Assembly: GCF_905220365.1 (NCBI RefSeq)
Contig: NC_061140.1
Location: 2,501 to 66,500 of the forward strand
From: Vanessa cardui
Lineage: Eukaryota > Arthropoda > Insecta > Lepidoptera > Nymphalidae
DNA: 64,000 nt
Direction of reading: 5' to 3'
In this document: in pieces, positions 36,044 through 46,818 of the stretch
Layout: the number at the start of each line of letters is the position of its first letter
Position numbering within the stretch: position 1 is the first letter of the stretch
Position numbers and translations under genes: made by a program
The notes under the pieces: model-generated
What the model was told of the DNA's origin: nothing
Seen by the model: the letters and a program-made list of their open reading frames with translations, nothing else
The model's database searches: none

Positions 36044-36460
36044 AAATGAATTTTTTTTTTTGTAATTATTACGAATTTGTCGGAATACACTCTTTAAGTT
36101 TCATTACAGTAATTTTTCAATACCTTTCACTAGAAAAAAGGAGCGAAAAACTATATTTTCTTCCAAAATTCGCGTTTTCTTTTATCGAAATCTCGATAAC
36201 GATGATCGCTGCATGAAAAATGTATAGGACCTTAATTGTAGATCGTACAAAAAGCAAAAAAAAGTATTCCATAAAAAATTTCGTATCTCGATAGGGAACA
36301 GTTATGATAAAAAGTGCTGGTGACTTGATACTAAGCGGTGCGCTACCCGCGCGCGTTGTGAAATGACGTCACAGCACTCGCGCGGCTGTTAGCGGGAGTG
36401 ACGGGACTCGATATTTTTCGAAATTTGAATGCCTATAAAATCAAAACTACTAGGTATTTT

Positions 36461-36496
36461 TGACTAAAACAAAAACTAGTGTTTTTGTTTTAGTCA
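36461..36496. repeat. Perfect 16-bp palindrome arms
   Basis: TGACTAAAACAAAAAC (36461-36476) and its exact complement GTTTTTGTTTTAGTCA (36481-36496) flank TAGT. No coding context; possibly the hairpin of a mobile-element end. Confidence 0.75.
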
Positions 36497-36699
36497 GACG
36501 TCAGTCAATCATACATACAGGTTTTACTAAAAAAATTCAAGTGATTTGGCATACCTAGTAACATTCTCCATTGTCAAATTATGAATTGTTCTTATTAGTA
36601 AGTTGGCATATTCTTACTACTTCTGTTGTGGAAATATATTTAATTAATAAAAACAACACATTTTAAACAATAACGAAAAACTATTGTTAAAATAAATAC

Positions 36700-37329
36700 C
36701 AAATATAATTGTAACAAAACTTTATTTACAAATGTAGCATAAAATTAAGTTAACCTCTGCAAGGATTTGAATAATACCAAAAAGGTAAACTTAATCAACT
36801 CTAAAACGTCGAGGAACAGACGCGCTACCGACGCACTGCGGTCGTGCCACCCCCGCGCCGCCGCCGGCGACTGCGTGCACGGGTTCTCATTTCTAAGCCA
36901 AGTTTTTAAAATTTGCTCTAGTGCCTCAACTACTTACTCATAGCCCAGTAACGCGGTGTGCTCAAGTTGTAGTCGCTACTCGCTAGGACTGCTCCGCGAC
37001 AACTTTATTAAAGTAATCCCATCCCAATAGCTATCTTTAGTTTCCGTTTAGAAATGATCGCCGCAACAAACAGTCCTGCCGTAGTCTTACTATTACAATA
37101 TTCTATTCATAATAAGCGGGTTCGTAGTTTGGTCTGGTACTCTTAGTTTCGATTAAAATTATTGCACACATTTTATATCATTCAAATAAATATAATAACG
37201 AATCCGAGCGGGGCGCGGCTCGGTACGGCTGCGCCGGCGAGGGCGGACCGCTGGTCGCCGCTACGGACGAAGCGCAGTCAACCATATACAGTCGTACGAG
37301 AGTTCGCCGGCCGAAGCGTTTGTGTCGCG
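36700..37329 (-). other. Probable ERMP1 3' UTR
   Basis: Minus-strand sequence following the ERMP1 stop, with a possible AATAAA at 36721-36726 and a GC-rich patch at 36820-36890. Transcript end inferred. Confidence 0.4.
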
Positions 37330-40300
37330 CTAGAGCTCCAGCAGGTGCAGGTCCACGCCCCAGCCCGTGGCCGCCACGGACGCCGGCAGCGCCGCCAGCA
37401 GGCGCGCGTGCCGCTCGTGGCGCTGCCCCGCGCCGAACATGGCGTGGCCGGCCGCCGACAGCTGCAGCCACGCGCCGCCCGCCGCCGCGCCCGCTGCGCC
37501 CGCCGCGCGCCGCACCGTGCAGCGCAGGCGCCACGGGCGCGGCCGGCGCGCGTGGTGCAGCGCGATGAAGTACGTGCGGCGCGCGCCCCAGCGCGGGCCC
37601 GGCTGCGGCGCGCCCTTCAGCTCCGAGCACCACGGCACGTGCGCGCCCGCCGCCGGCGACAGGATCACCACCACGTGGCTGGGGCCCTCCAGCTCGAGCG
37701 CCAGCGTGCGCGCGTCGGGGCTCTCGTGCGGCAGCAGCTCGGCGCGCACGCGCAGCGCGGCCAGCGGCGGGCCGGGCGCCGGCAGGCGGTGGCCGCGCGA
37801 CACCAGCGACAGCACGGGCAGGAAGTAGGGCGCGCCGCAGTACAGCCAGCGCGCGCACTCGTCGGCCGAGCTGGCGCGCGCGTCGCGCATGCCGCCCACT
37901 GCGCAGGAGTCGGTCAGGGGACGTGGGGCGGGGCCGCGCGCGGAGGGGGGGCGGTGCTCACCGTGCGCGTCCAGCGAGTGCGGCGTGTTGGCGTCCAGCT
38001 CGGGCAGCCAGTAGAAGTCCTCCACGACGGGCTCGGGCGTGTGCAGCGTGCGGCGCGTGTGGAACAGCATGACGCGCTGCGGGCGCTCGGCGCTGTAGGG
38101 CGCGCCCAGCGGCGTCAGCACCACCAGCGCCACCGTCAGCGCGGACACCAGCGCTCCCGCGTATATCTGGGTGTCATTTATTCCGACTCATTACGCGATT
38201 TCCACGACTCGCAATCGTGCCTCGTCTTGCACTGATTTGATCTTAATAAAAAGTACCAACTACAAATAAATCAATATATCACGAAGTCATTTCACCTGAA
38301 TGTATGCGCGTCTTAATTGTCTCCGACTTTGTTTTATCCAGCTGAAATATTGCTGGTAACACTTTTCCGGACGCGTGGTGCGTCCGGAAAAGTGAGAAAG
38401 TGGACGTCGAACTAAATGAAAAATACTCGAATAACACCACCTATCTCATACCATATTGGTTATCACCTACAGCGTTGCTTGCCTGAAATCACTGAAAGGA
38501 CTCGAAAATTCTGTGCTACTTCTATTTAGGCTTTAAGTATTGGTTTGTACTTTTATTCTCTTTGTGGTGTACAATAAACGTAAAAATTAAGGTTAGTTTA
38601 AAAATAAAAACGAGATATGAGTACCAGCGGAGCAGGCCTGCGCGCGGCCGCCACCAGCGGCAGCATCCAGCTGAACGTGGTGAGCGTGAGCGACGACACC
38701 ACCAGCGACATCATCACCTGCCAAACGAGAGCCCGCATCACATGACAGTTCCGGCTCGAGCCGCAGACAGTGGCACATACTGACGTCGGCCGGAAGCGGG
38801 GCGGTGCCGGCGCGGCCCATGATGGGCACGAACATGTCCACGGAGCCCAGCGCCAGGTACGCGGACTGCAGCGCCGGCAGCGCGGACAGCGCCGCGTGCA
38901 GCGCCGCGCCCGCCGCGGGCGAGCAGCGGGGCAGCGCCGCCAGCGCCGGCAGCGCCCACAGCAGCGGCAGGAAGGCCGAGCGCAGGCCCGCCAGCGCGCC
39001 CGCCGCCAGCACCACGCCGGCCCACAGCGCCAGCGCGTCGCGCCACGCGCGCCACTCCCACCAGCCGCGCACGGGCGCCGCCGCGCGCCACGCGTAGCGC
39101 GCGTCCGCCCACGCGCCGCACAGCGCCGGCAGCGCGTACAGCGGCACCAGCAGCCCGGGCGACGCGTAGAAGGCCAGCCGCGCGCCCGCCGCGTGCAGCA
39201 GCAGCGCCGGCAGCAGCGCCGCCGCCACGCCCGCCAGCTGCGCCAGCGCCGCGCCGCGCGCCGCGCGCAGCACCACGCGCCACCACGCGCGCCGCGACAT
39301 GTACACTGCGCCCGAGGGACCCTGTTAGCCCGGCCCGACGGCCACCCCGACGGCCGCCCCGCGGACGAGGTGCGAATGGACCTACGTTGTCTGGCGGCGT
39401 CGTCGGCCGAGAGGTGCAGGGACAGCGCCAGCACCGCCAACGTGGCGACGACAGCCAGCGCGGCGGCGGGCGCGCGGGCGGCGATGACGAATGCGCCGAC
39501 CACGTCGAAGAACACCGGCTGTCGCTCTCGTTCGGTGGCGAGCTCCAGTCGCTCGTTGGCCAGCAGCCCTGCGAGCCGCCAGCCCCGTCAGACCGCAGTC
39601 GGCGCGGCGCGTCGGTCGCGGCGCCGCCTACTCACCGAGCGTCAGCGCCAGCACGTTGTCGCCGGTGCGCTGCAGCGCGGCGGGCGGCACGCGCGAGGCC
39701 GTGTCGAGGCGCGTGTGGTACACGTAGCCGTTGCTGCTCCACGCGAGGTCGACGCCCGACAGGTCGCCGTAGTCGCGGAAGATGCGGAAGTCCGTGTCCG
39801 CCGGGATGAGCCCGCTCTCGAACAGCTCCTGCGCCAGCGACGACGCGAAGGGGTGCGGCACCGCGCCCGCGTACACCTGCCGACCGGCCGAGCGTCACGT
39901 TTCGACAATTTTACGCGCGAAGGATCTCGAGGCTGCATGCCGAAGCCACCCGAAGAATCACCTCCATGATCCAGGGGTCGTGGGGGCCGGCCTGGAACAG
40001 CACCTCGCGGCCGCCCGCGCCGCACGCCTCGATGTTGATGAAGGCGCGCACAGATTTCGCCCAGCTGTTTACGAACAAACGCGTCGTTAGTACGGCGCCC
40101 ACGTCGGCGACGCGTCACACGTCAGAGGGGCGGCGCTCACGGGTGCTGCGTGACGAAGGCGTGCGAGGCCTGCAGGATGTTCTCCTCGGCGCCGTTGAGC
40201 AGCACGACGACGTCGTGGCGCAGCGGGCGCGGCGCGGCCACGAGCGCGCGCAGCGTCTCCAGCGCCACCGCGCAGCCCGCGCCGTCGTCGCTGGCGCCTG

Positions 40301-43300
40301 CCGCGTCAACCATACCTCGCGTCACTTACGTGGGACACTCGTTAGCGCTACGATATTTATTGACCTGCATGCAACGTTTGTAGTCGGACTCCCATTCGAA
40401 GTTCCGAGCGAGTAGTACATTTTTTATTTCTCTCGTTGCAAAACTTCCGGCTTCGAACAAGTAATATCGTTTTTTACTTCTATTTAATCAAACTATATTA
40501 TATAATTTCACATCTTCATATCTTATTTGTTGAAAGGAAATTGTTTTCAAATATTTTCATTTGCGATGAATTATGTATGTATAGTACGACACAACTTAGA
40601 TGTCGCATCGGCAAAATTCGTAAAACCGATCACATCCGAATTAAGTACTATCCCAAATCGTCAATATTTATTTCTCACGCGAATATGATCTTTGCAGAAA
40701 CGTTATAACTTGTAATATCATATGACCTAATATATTCGTCAATTTGACGCGTCGATTTACATGCACTTGCTTTCTCTGACGCGTGAATCTATAGCGACGA
40801 ATAGCGTCGAATGGCGAAATAGAGAGCTATTTCTATTGGTTGTGTAAATCGGCAGTAATCGGTTTTATTTTCATTCCATTGCATTTTCCGATGCTACATC
40901 TAATTTGTGTCTTACTATAACCTTTTTCAAATTAAATATTTATTTTTTTGTAAATTTTTATATTTTTAAGTCACAAAGTCAAGTGATTTAATAGACGCAT
41001 ATTACCGGAAATACAACGCATACTAAACAACTTTCCTCATTAGAAGATTAACTTAGAAATAGATTCTACGTGTCGCATAATTACAAACAATGATTACAAG
41101 GGAATCACAGACTATTACCAGCTCTCCAGAGCTTCGAGGCCCGGTGAAAAAGGGAGGGTATGGCAAAAGAGACATACATACCTGGGTAGACAGAAAGGTA
41201 AAATATGACGGGAAACGGATGTACCTATTTCATTATATAAACTTCCAAGAAGGGAAAACGTGACTATTTAAAAATTCATATATCCAAACAAAATAATATC
41301 TAATAGTATCGCAAAGACAAGCCCAGATAGGTACTTAGAAGATTACTCTTTTTTTAAATTAGTATTAAAACTAGTAGAGACTAGTTAATTTCTTCGGGAC
41401 TCCAAGAAAGATACTCGTATACACATAAGTAGTTAAGCGAAGATATTTGATAACAGTTTGTACGTTGTACATGTAATCGTAATTGTAAAATACGTATATT
41501 TTGTTTTTTGGTAGCAGTCAAACTGCTCGTCTGATATTATGTAAGTACCTCGAAGCTTAATTAAATGGATAAAACAATCATATTATGTAGACATCAGTCG
41601 GGTAATAATTTGTAAAAAGATAAGAATTTTTTAAAATTTTAGTAAAATGTTAATTTTATGAATGCATTGTTCAGTTCATTCGTGTGCAGCGGATTTTACA
41701 AGGACGACATCAGACCTCAATCGAAACAAATGCCGAAATCACCCAAAATTATACGGATTAAAGGAAATTAGCAAGATGACACTTTGATGAGGCAGGTGAA
41801 AGGTCTTTATTGTCATTTATCAGGATCTGCCTCCTGTGTATTATTTTGATAAAAAGTAATATGTCGCGCAAAGGTTATAATTATTATATTATTTGGTAAA
41901 CAAAATACACAAATATGCTCTCGATGAACTAACCATTAGGTCTTACTAGATCTTGGAAGTGTACAATCTTTCGTCTGAAAATAGCATTGGACTTATAAAT
42001 GTATCTCGATCTTGGCTGCAGTTCTTTATGCGGGTAATCAGTTCCGTGTTGGGGCCACTGCTACTCTCGAATGCTGCAACCGTGCATGTCCAAAACATTT
42101 ATCATTTTATCTACTGAGTCAATTGTTATTTGCTTTAAATTGCATTTGGGTACGCAACGAGCTAGAAATACTTCAGTCATATTTTGAGAAAAAAAATTAG
42201 GAACATATTCCACCACGCCGCTTCAACGCGGTTTGGAATGTAGTAAACATGAAAATTATGCAATGCTTACCACCTCATGACATAATTACACATGATGAAG
42301 GCCCGCGCAAATATCTCTCACATTAGCAAGACATGCTATTGGTACACGTGATCTTAATTACGAGCAATTGACTTGTGATCACAGTGACGAGTACGTGCTG
42401 TGAGCGAGGACTTCGCGACACGAGAGAAGCTTTTGGCCATTTCAGTGGATGCCAGTTTCAACATGAGATAAATTTTCAATCAGTAGTCAGAGTCTTTATA
42501 AAGTTTATAATTTGTCATTTTTAAGGCATACTAATTATTTAAAACTGAAGATTTTAAGGCATTACATGTGATTCTAATAAGTGTTCGCATTTGCAGCGAC
42601 TCGAACCTACGATGTACGTATTGAAGTTTCGTGACTGCCATCGACAAATGACTCGGTTTAACGATTATAATCGTTATTATTTATGATAATTATTATTTAT
42701 GATTTAATTAACAATTGAATTGACGCGAAAATAAAAAGGTGTAATTAGAAATAATTTTTTATTTGTCCTTTACTTTTTTAACATGTTTATAATAATCCAC
42801 CAACTAATGGTATAAAATTTAATTATTTCAAGTAGGAACGTATTCGCATATGAGGAACCGTATTTATTTACAGCAATTAACGTGATTTCGTCCACCTTGA
42901 GTCCGGCGTTCGCTCAGACAATTATTCAGTTAAGCGGACGACACGCTCGCCTCACTCTGACTGCTCTGTCTATTATTGTATTATAAACAGCTGTGCGGAA
43001 ACCGACGGACCAAACGTTCAATGATGTGTTGTTTTTATCACGCAGAAATTAACATAAATACGGCTTGTATTTACATAATTATCTACGTAATATAATTGGC
43101 AATAAAAACAACGTTTACATAGCCGGTTCTTCTCATATTACCCATACAACTAAATTTATGTGATGTGTCGCGGACCGACAAATGGATCGCCTGGTAGGCG
43201 GTCACCACCGCCCTTAGACATTGGCGCAGTAGGAAATAATAACCATTCCTTCCATCGCACAAATGCGAGCGTGTAATTCGACCTAGGGTGACCAACGGTT

Positions 43301-46300
43301 GTTGCTCATCAAAACAATTCGGTTAACGAGAGTCGAACAAATATTTCACAATGAATACAAAGTTGGCGGCAATTATCAGTTCGCGTTAAATGTGAGGTTT
43401 TATTTAACATTCATTTCTCACGGGCCGCAGCATCGTCCTTCGTTTGCGTTAATGAGCTGAACATTTTGTGACGTTAGTGGAGGTGGTTTGTTGTGAGCAC
43501 GAATCAAAACCCAGTTTGACGAATCACAGTTTATGTTTTTAAAGTTCAATTAAACCTAATGCTGACGTCAGAGAAAATCTTTCGTTGTTTTTTCTTAAAT
43601 AAAATCTACTACTCTATAATATAAGCGACTAGCGGCCCGTCCCGGTTTCGCACGATTGGACATAAGTTTTTTTTATATTTTTACCTTTAATTATATATTT
43701 TTGTTGACATGTTTAATAATTGTCTTTCTATTTCAACTTATTTACACAAAAACCTTAATAAATATTTACATGTATATATTAGTAAAAACTGCATGCAAAT
43801 CCGTCCAGTAATTTTTGACCTTACCGCAAACATACAGACAGACAGACGCGGCCGGGGGACTTTGTTTTAATATGTAGTGATAATGAATACCCCACGTTAT
43901 CTCAAATTTCTCAAGACGATTGAGTCCCAAGATCGTATCTCTAACTATGAACTCTCAAAGATGACTCATTATGCATTTACGAGTTCAACTACGATACTGA
44001 AATATAATAATTAATTAATATGATATGATAGCGCTCATGGCCTTCTGACCGATTCGGTAACTACTGAGTTTCTCGCCGTTCCTAACCGGTGGCAGCTTCG
44101 CTTAATATATTTTGTTTAGTGACGATTCAAAAGTTCCAGTAAAAGTCTACTTGGAGGAAGTATATTTTGATTGATTGGCCGTTGGCAACGGTGTCTGGCC
44201 AACCACGCCGGATAAATTTTCCTTCATGGTGGTTTATCAAAATCGAGTGTACAAAATCCTCCTCTGTCTTCCAACTGCAGTGGAACGGTAATTCGACACG
44301 AACAGAATTCCCAAGTATATATACGTGAGTGGTATACGCTAGAGCGTGTGGGTGTGTGGAGCGTGTGGGTGTGTAGAGCGTGTGGGTGTGTGGAGCGTTT
44401 GGGTGTGTGGAGCGTGTGGGTGTGTGGAGCGTGTGGGTGTGTGGAGCGTGTGGGTGTGTGGAGCGTGTGGGTGTGTAGAGCGTGTGGGTGTGTGGAGCGT
44501 GTGGGTGTGTGGAGCGTGTGGGTGTGTAGAGCGTGTGGGTGTGTGGAGCGTGTGGGTGTGTGGAGCGTGTGGGTGTGTGGGGCGTGTGGGTGTGTGGAGC
44601 GTGTGGGTGTGTGGAGCGTGTGGGTGTGTGGAGCGTGTGGGTGTGTAGAGCGTGTGGGTGTGGGGGCGTGTGGGTGTGTGGAGCGTTTGGGTGTGTAGAG
44701 CGTGTGGGTGTGTGGGGCGTGTGGTTGTGTGGAGCGTGTGGGTGTGTGGAGCGTTTGGGTGTGTAGAGCGTGTGGGTGTGTGGGGCGTGTGGGTGTGTGG
44801 AGCGTGTGGGTGTGTGGAGCGTGTGGGTGTGTAGAGCGTGTGGGTGTGGGGGCGTGTGGGTGTGTGGAGCGTTTGGGTGTGTAGAGCGTGTGGGTGTGTG
44901 GGGCGTGTGGGTGTGTGGAGCGTGTGGGTGTGTGGAGCGTTTGGGTGTGTAGAGCGTGTGGGTGTGTGGGGCGTGTGGGTGTGTGGAGCGTGTGGGTGTG
45001 TGGAGCGTTTGGGTGTGTAGAGCGTGTGGGTGTGTGGGGCGTGTGGGTGTGTGGAGCGTGTGGGTGTGTGGAGCGTTTGGGTGTGTAGAGCGTGTGGGTG
45101 TGTGGGGCGTGTGGGTGTGTGGAGCGTGTGGGTGTGTGGGGCGTGTGGGTGTGTGGGGCACTCACCGGGGCTGTCGGGCACGGTGTCGAAGTGGCAGTTG
45201 AGCAGCAGCGCGGTGCGCGCGCGCGCGGGGCGGGCGCCGGCGCCGCGCGCGCGCACGGCCACGCTCTGCACGTCGCGGTACACGTTGCTCATGCCTGCGC
45301 GACACATTATAAATAAATATGAGACAACATCACATACATTACTCTGATCCCAATGTAAGTAGCTGGAGCACTTGTGTTATGGAAATCAGAAGTAACGACG
45401 GTACCACAAACACCCAGACCCGAGACAACATAGAAACCTAATGGTAATCTACATCGACTCGGCCGGGAATCGAACCCGGGACCTCAGCGTGGTGTACCCA
45501 TGAAAACCGGTGTACACACCACTCTACCGTGGAGGTCGTCAAATTACATTACTTCTACAGACCTGTATTCTTGTGGATGCAGGTGTTTACTCTCCAATGC
45601 TCCATTTCGTGCGTTTCTCAGTTATGTAGTTTCTTAAGTATGAAATTTTTGCAAACGTTATTTTATCTATTTTATAATATAAACCCAGAAACGGTTCGAG
45701 ACAAACTTTACTATTCGATAGGCAGTTTAATAAATTAAAAATGGCTTTAATTTCAATGTTATATATTCGGTCGGCGGTCCGGCAAATGACCACCTGATGG
45801 TAAATCGACATCACTGACCATAGATATTACGTGCCTTGAGCATCTTCAATAGACTGCCCCAACCGCCCTTCCTACCAAAACACAACGTCTGGTATCAGAA
45901 ATATTGTGTGACAATAATTTTATTCGAAGTTTGAAAAAATATCAAAGAAATTCATACGAGCCAGTTTCGTCATCAACGGACATGTGTCGCTTTGTCTTCA
46001 AAGAAAACAGTTAAAACTCGTCTTACGTTACTGTATTGTGCAGCTAATGGGTTTGCCCGGCTCGAAGTCGTTTATTGAACACAAGCTTGAATTTCAGAGC
46101 AATCGAAAGTAAACACGTCCATGAATCGATTTCTTTGGTTTTCTTGCAACATATTTACACTACCCCAGTTAATGTCCGTTTATTGTTTGATATGCAAAAC
46201 AATAGCGAAACACGCCTGCTTACCGTCGAGGAAGGTGAGCGAGAAGGCGCCGCTGGCCGAGAATACGTCGTAGTCGACGCGGTTGTGCGGCGACGCCTGC

Positions 46301-46818
46301 GCCGCGATGCCCTTCACGGCCTCCACCAGCATCTGCACTGCGAGCACTTCGTTCTCATAGCTGCCCGCCACCTGCCAACGGATGGAAACAAGTCATATTC
46401 TAAGTATTCCACTCAATCTCAGTCAAGCGATTGAGTAATTTATTCAATCCAATTATAGTAATGCAGCAATGTCGACACGCGTCTTAAAGAATCTTCAGCA
46501 AATATCGCATGCATAAAACCTCGAAATTATTTTTTTTGTCTCCTCAGCAATTAATGCCGAAGTTCGTTCTTAGGTCTTTCGAACGTAATAGTTTACCCTC
46601 GGGCCGATGGAGGTCAGGTTGACGAGGTGCTCGTGCGCTATCTCCGCTATGAAGCGATCGGCCGGCGCGGAGCGGTCGAGAGGCTCGGGTAGGCGACGGT
46701 CCACCAGCGCCGCCACCACCAAAGACAGCGACGTGACGAAGGCAGCCACCGCCATCCAGCGAATTGGTACCACTCCATCTTCGAATACGTTCTCCTTCAC
46801 CACCTGCCCGTGCCTGTG
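37330..46818 (-). CDS. Ermp1: Endoplasmic reticulum metallopeptidase 1 (M28 family), N-terminal end open
   Basis: Exons, with phases closing: about 46818-46597, 46371-46224, 45294-45166, 40297-40141, 40064-39962, 39876-39636, 39568-39386, 39305-38785, 38717-38625, 38166-37962, 37898-37330. About 855 residues; human ERMP1 has 904. An N-terminal membrane helix (WMAVAAFVTSLSLVVAALV) precedes the M28 peptidase with all expected metal and catalytic residues: NCHFDTV, GASDDGAGC, NGAEEN, FINIEACG and GYVYHTRLDT. Hydrophobic multi-pass segments follow (exons 39568-38625), then a lumenal C-terminal domain ending WGVDLHLLEL. ERMP1 is an ER-membrane zinc peptidase (family knowledge). The exon at 38785 uses a GTCAGT donor because the alternative GTATGT at 38780 would break phase. 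The 4.9-kb intron 3 starts with a minisatellite. No convincing initiator exon was found upstream of 46818: the frame there meets a stop and a CACAG acceptor, so at least one 5' exon is missing. Confidence 0.9.
38360..38394. other. Perfect 15-bp hairpin in an ERMP1 intron
   Basis: CACTTTTCCGGACGC (38360-38374) and GCGTCCGGAAAAGTG (38380-38394) pair perfectly around a 5-nt loop, GTGGT. It lies between exons at 38625 and 38166, is GC-rich and would be very stable. Function unknown. Confidence 0.7.
42195..42260 (-). mobile_element. Short fragment of Metulj-like SINE
   Basis: GGAACATATTCCACCACGCC and CTTCAACGCGGTTTGGAAT match the central SINE block seen at 27720-27760. Only a fragment survives, in the large ERMP1 intron. 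Confidence 0.6.
43165..43295. repeat. Dispersed repeat fragment
   Basis: CGGTCACCACCGCCCTTAGA and ACCATTCCTTCCATCGCACA are blocks of the common lepidopteran repeat also present at 22355, 45770 and 57890. Confidence 0.5.
43625..43882. repeat. Dispersed repeat (CGGCCCGTCCCGG type)
   Basis: CTAGCGGCCCGTCCCGGTTT at the left and GACTTTGTTTTAATATGTAG at the right match the arrangement of the repeat nested at 23428-23670 (CCGCCACGGCTTCGCATGG to GACTTTGTTTTATATACTAT). Likely the same retroelement family. Confidence 0.6.
44040..44185 (+). mobile_element. 3'-end fragment of a jockey/CR1-like element
   Basis: ACTGAGTTTCTCGCCGTTCC, ACCGGTGGCAGCTTCGC and TTTTGATTGATTGG follow the order seen in the 3' untranslated end of the 10540-11655 element. 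Only about 145 bp remain. Confidence 0.55.
44346..45160. repeat. 17-bp minisatellite abutting an ERMP1 splice donor
   Basis: About 48 tandem copies of GTGTGGGTGTGTGGAGC with a few variants. Over the distal half the variant pattern repeats every 68 bp (4 units), twice shortened to 50 bp by a 16-bp unit. The array begins about 6 bp downstream of the donor of the exon ending at 45166 and fills the start of intron 3. Because 17 is not a multiple of 3 and the unit has no stop, every frame on both strands is open; the long threonine/proline/histidine frames are not genes. Confidence 0.96.
45315..45541 (-). mobile_element. tRNA-derived SINE, family 2, copy 1
   Basis: On the minus strand it starts with a tRNA-like head: GACCTCCACGGTAGAGTGG (box A region) and GGGTTCGATTCCCGGCC (box B), then a body with GTCTGGGTGTTTGTGG and ACATTGGGATCAGAGTAATG. 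It lies in ERMP1 intron 2. A second copy is at 61795-62021. It is not a functional tRNA: no acceptor stem closes around the boxes. Confidence 0.8.
45765..45875. repeat. Dispersed repeat fragment
   Basis: GACCACCTGATGGTAAATCG and ATATTACGTGCCTTGAG belong to the same common repeat family as 43165 and 57890. Located in ERMP1 intron 2. Confidence 0.5.

Noticed and set aside
37162..38235. 357-codon plus-strand frame
   Set aside because: Antisense shadow of GC-rich ERMP1 exons: arginine/alanine-rich, crosses predicted introns, no domain.
38780..38785. GTATGT donor at 38780 for the ERMP1 exon
   Set aside because: Although closer to consensus, it leaves one extra base and breaks phase with the next exon; GTCAGT at 38784 gives the conserved PADVMMS join.
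38770..39969. 399-codon plus-strand frame
   Set aside because: Antisense of ERMP1 membrane-domain exons; composition is typical of reverse reading of GC-rich codons.
44127..45347. Long open frames encoding threonine/proline/histidine or tryptophan/valine/cysteine repeats
   Set aside because: They are translations of the 17-bp minisatellite, which has no stop in any frame. Length and repetitiveness come from the array, not from a gene.
45455..45541. Possible tRNA gene
   Set aside because: It has pol III boxes but no closed cloverleaf, and a second copy with the same body at 61795 shows it is a SINE head.
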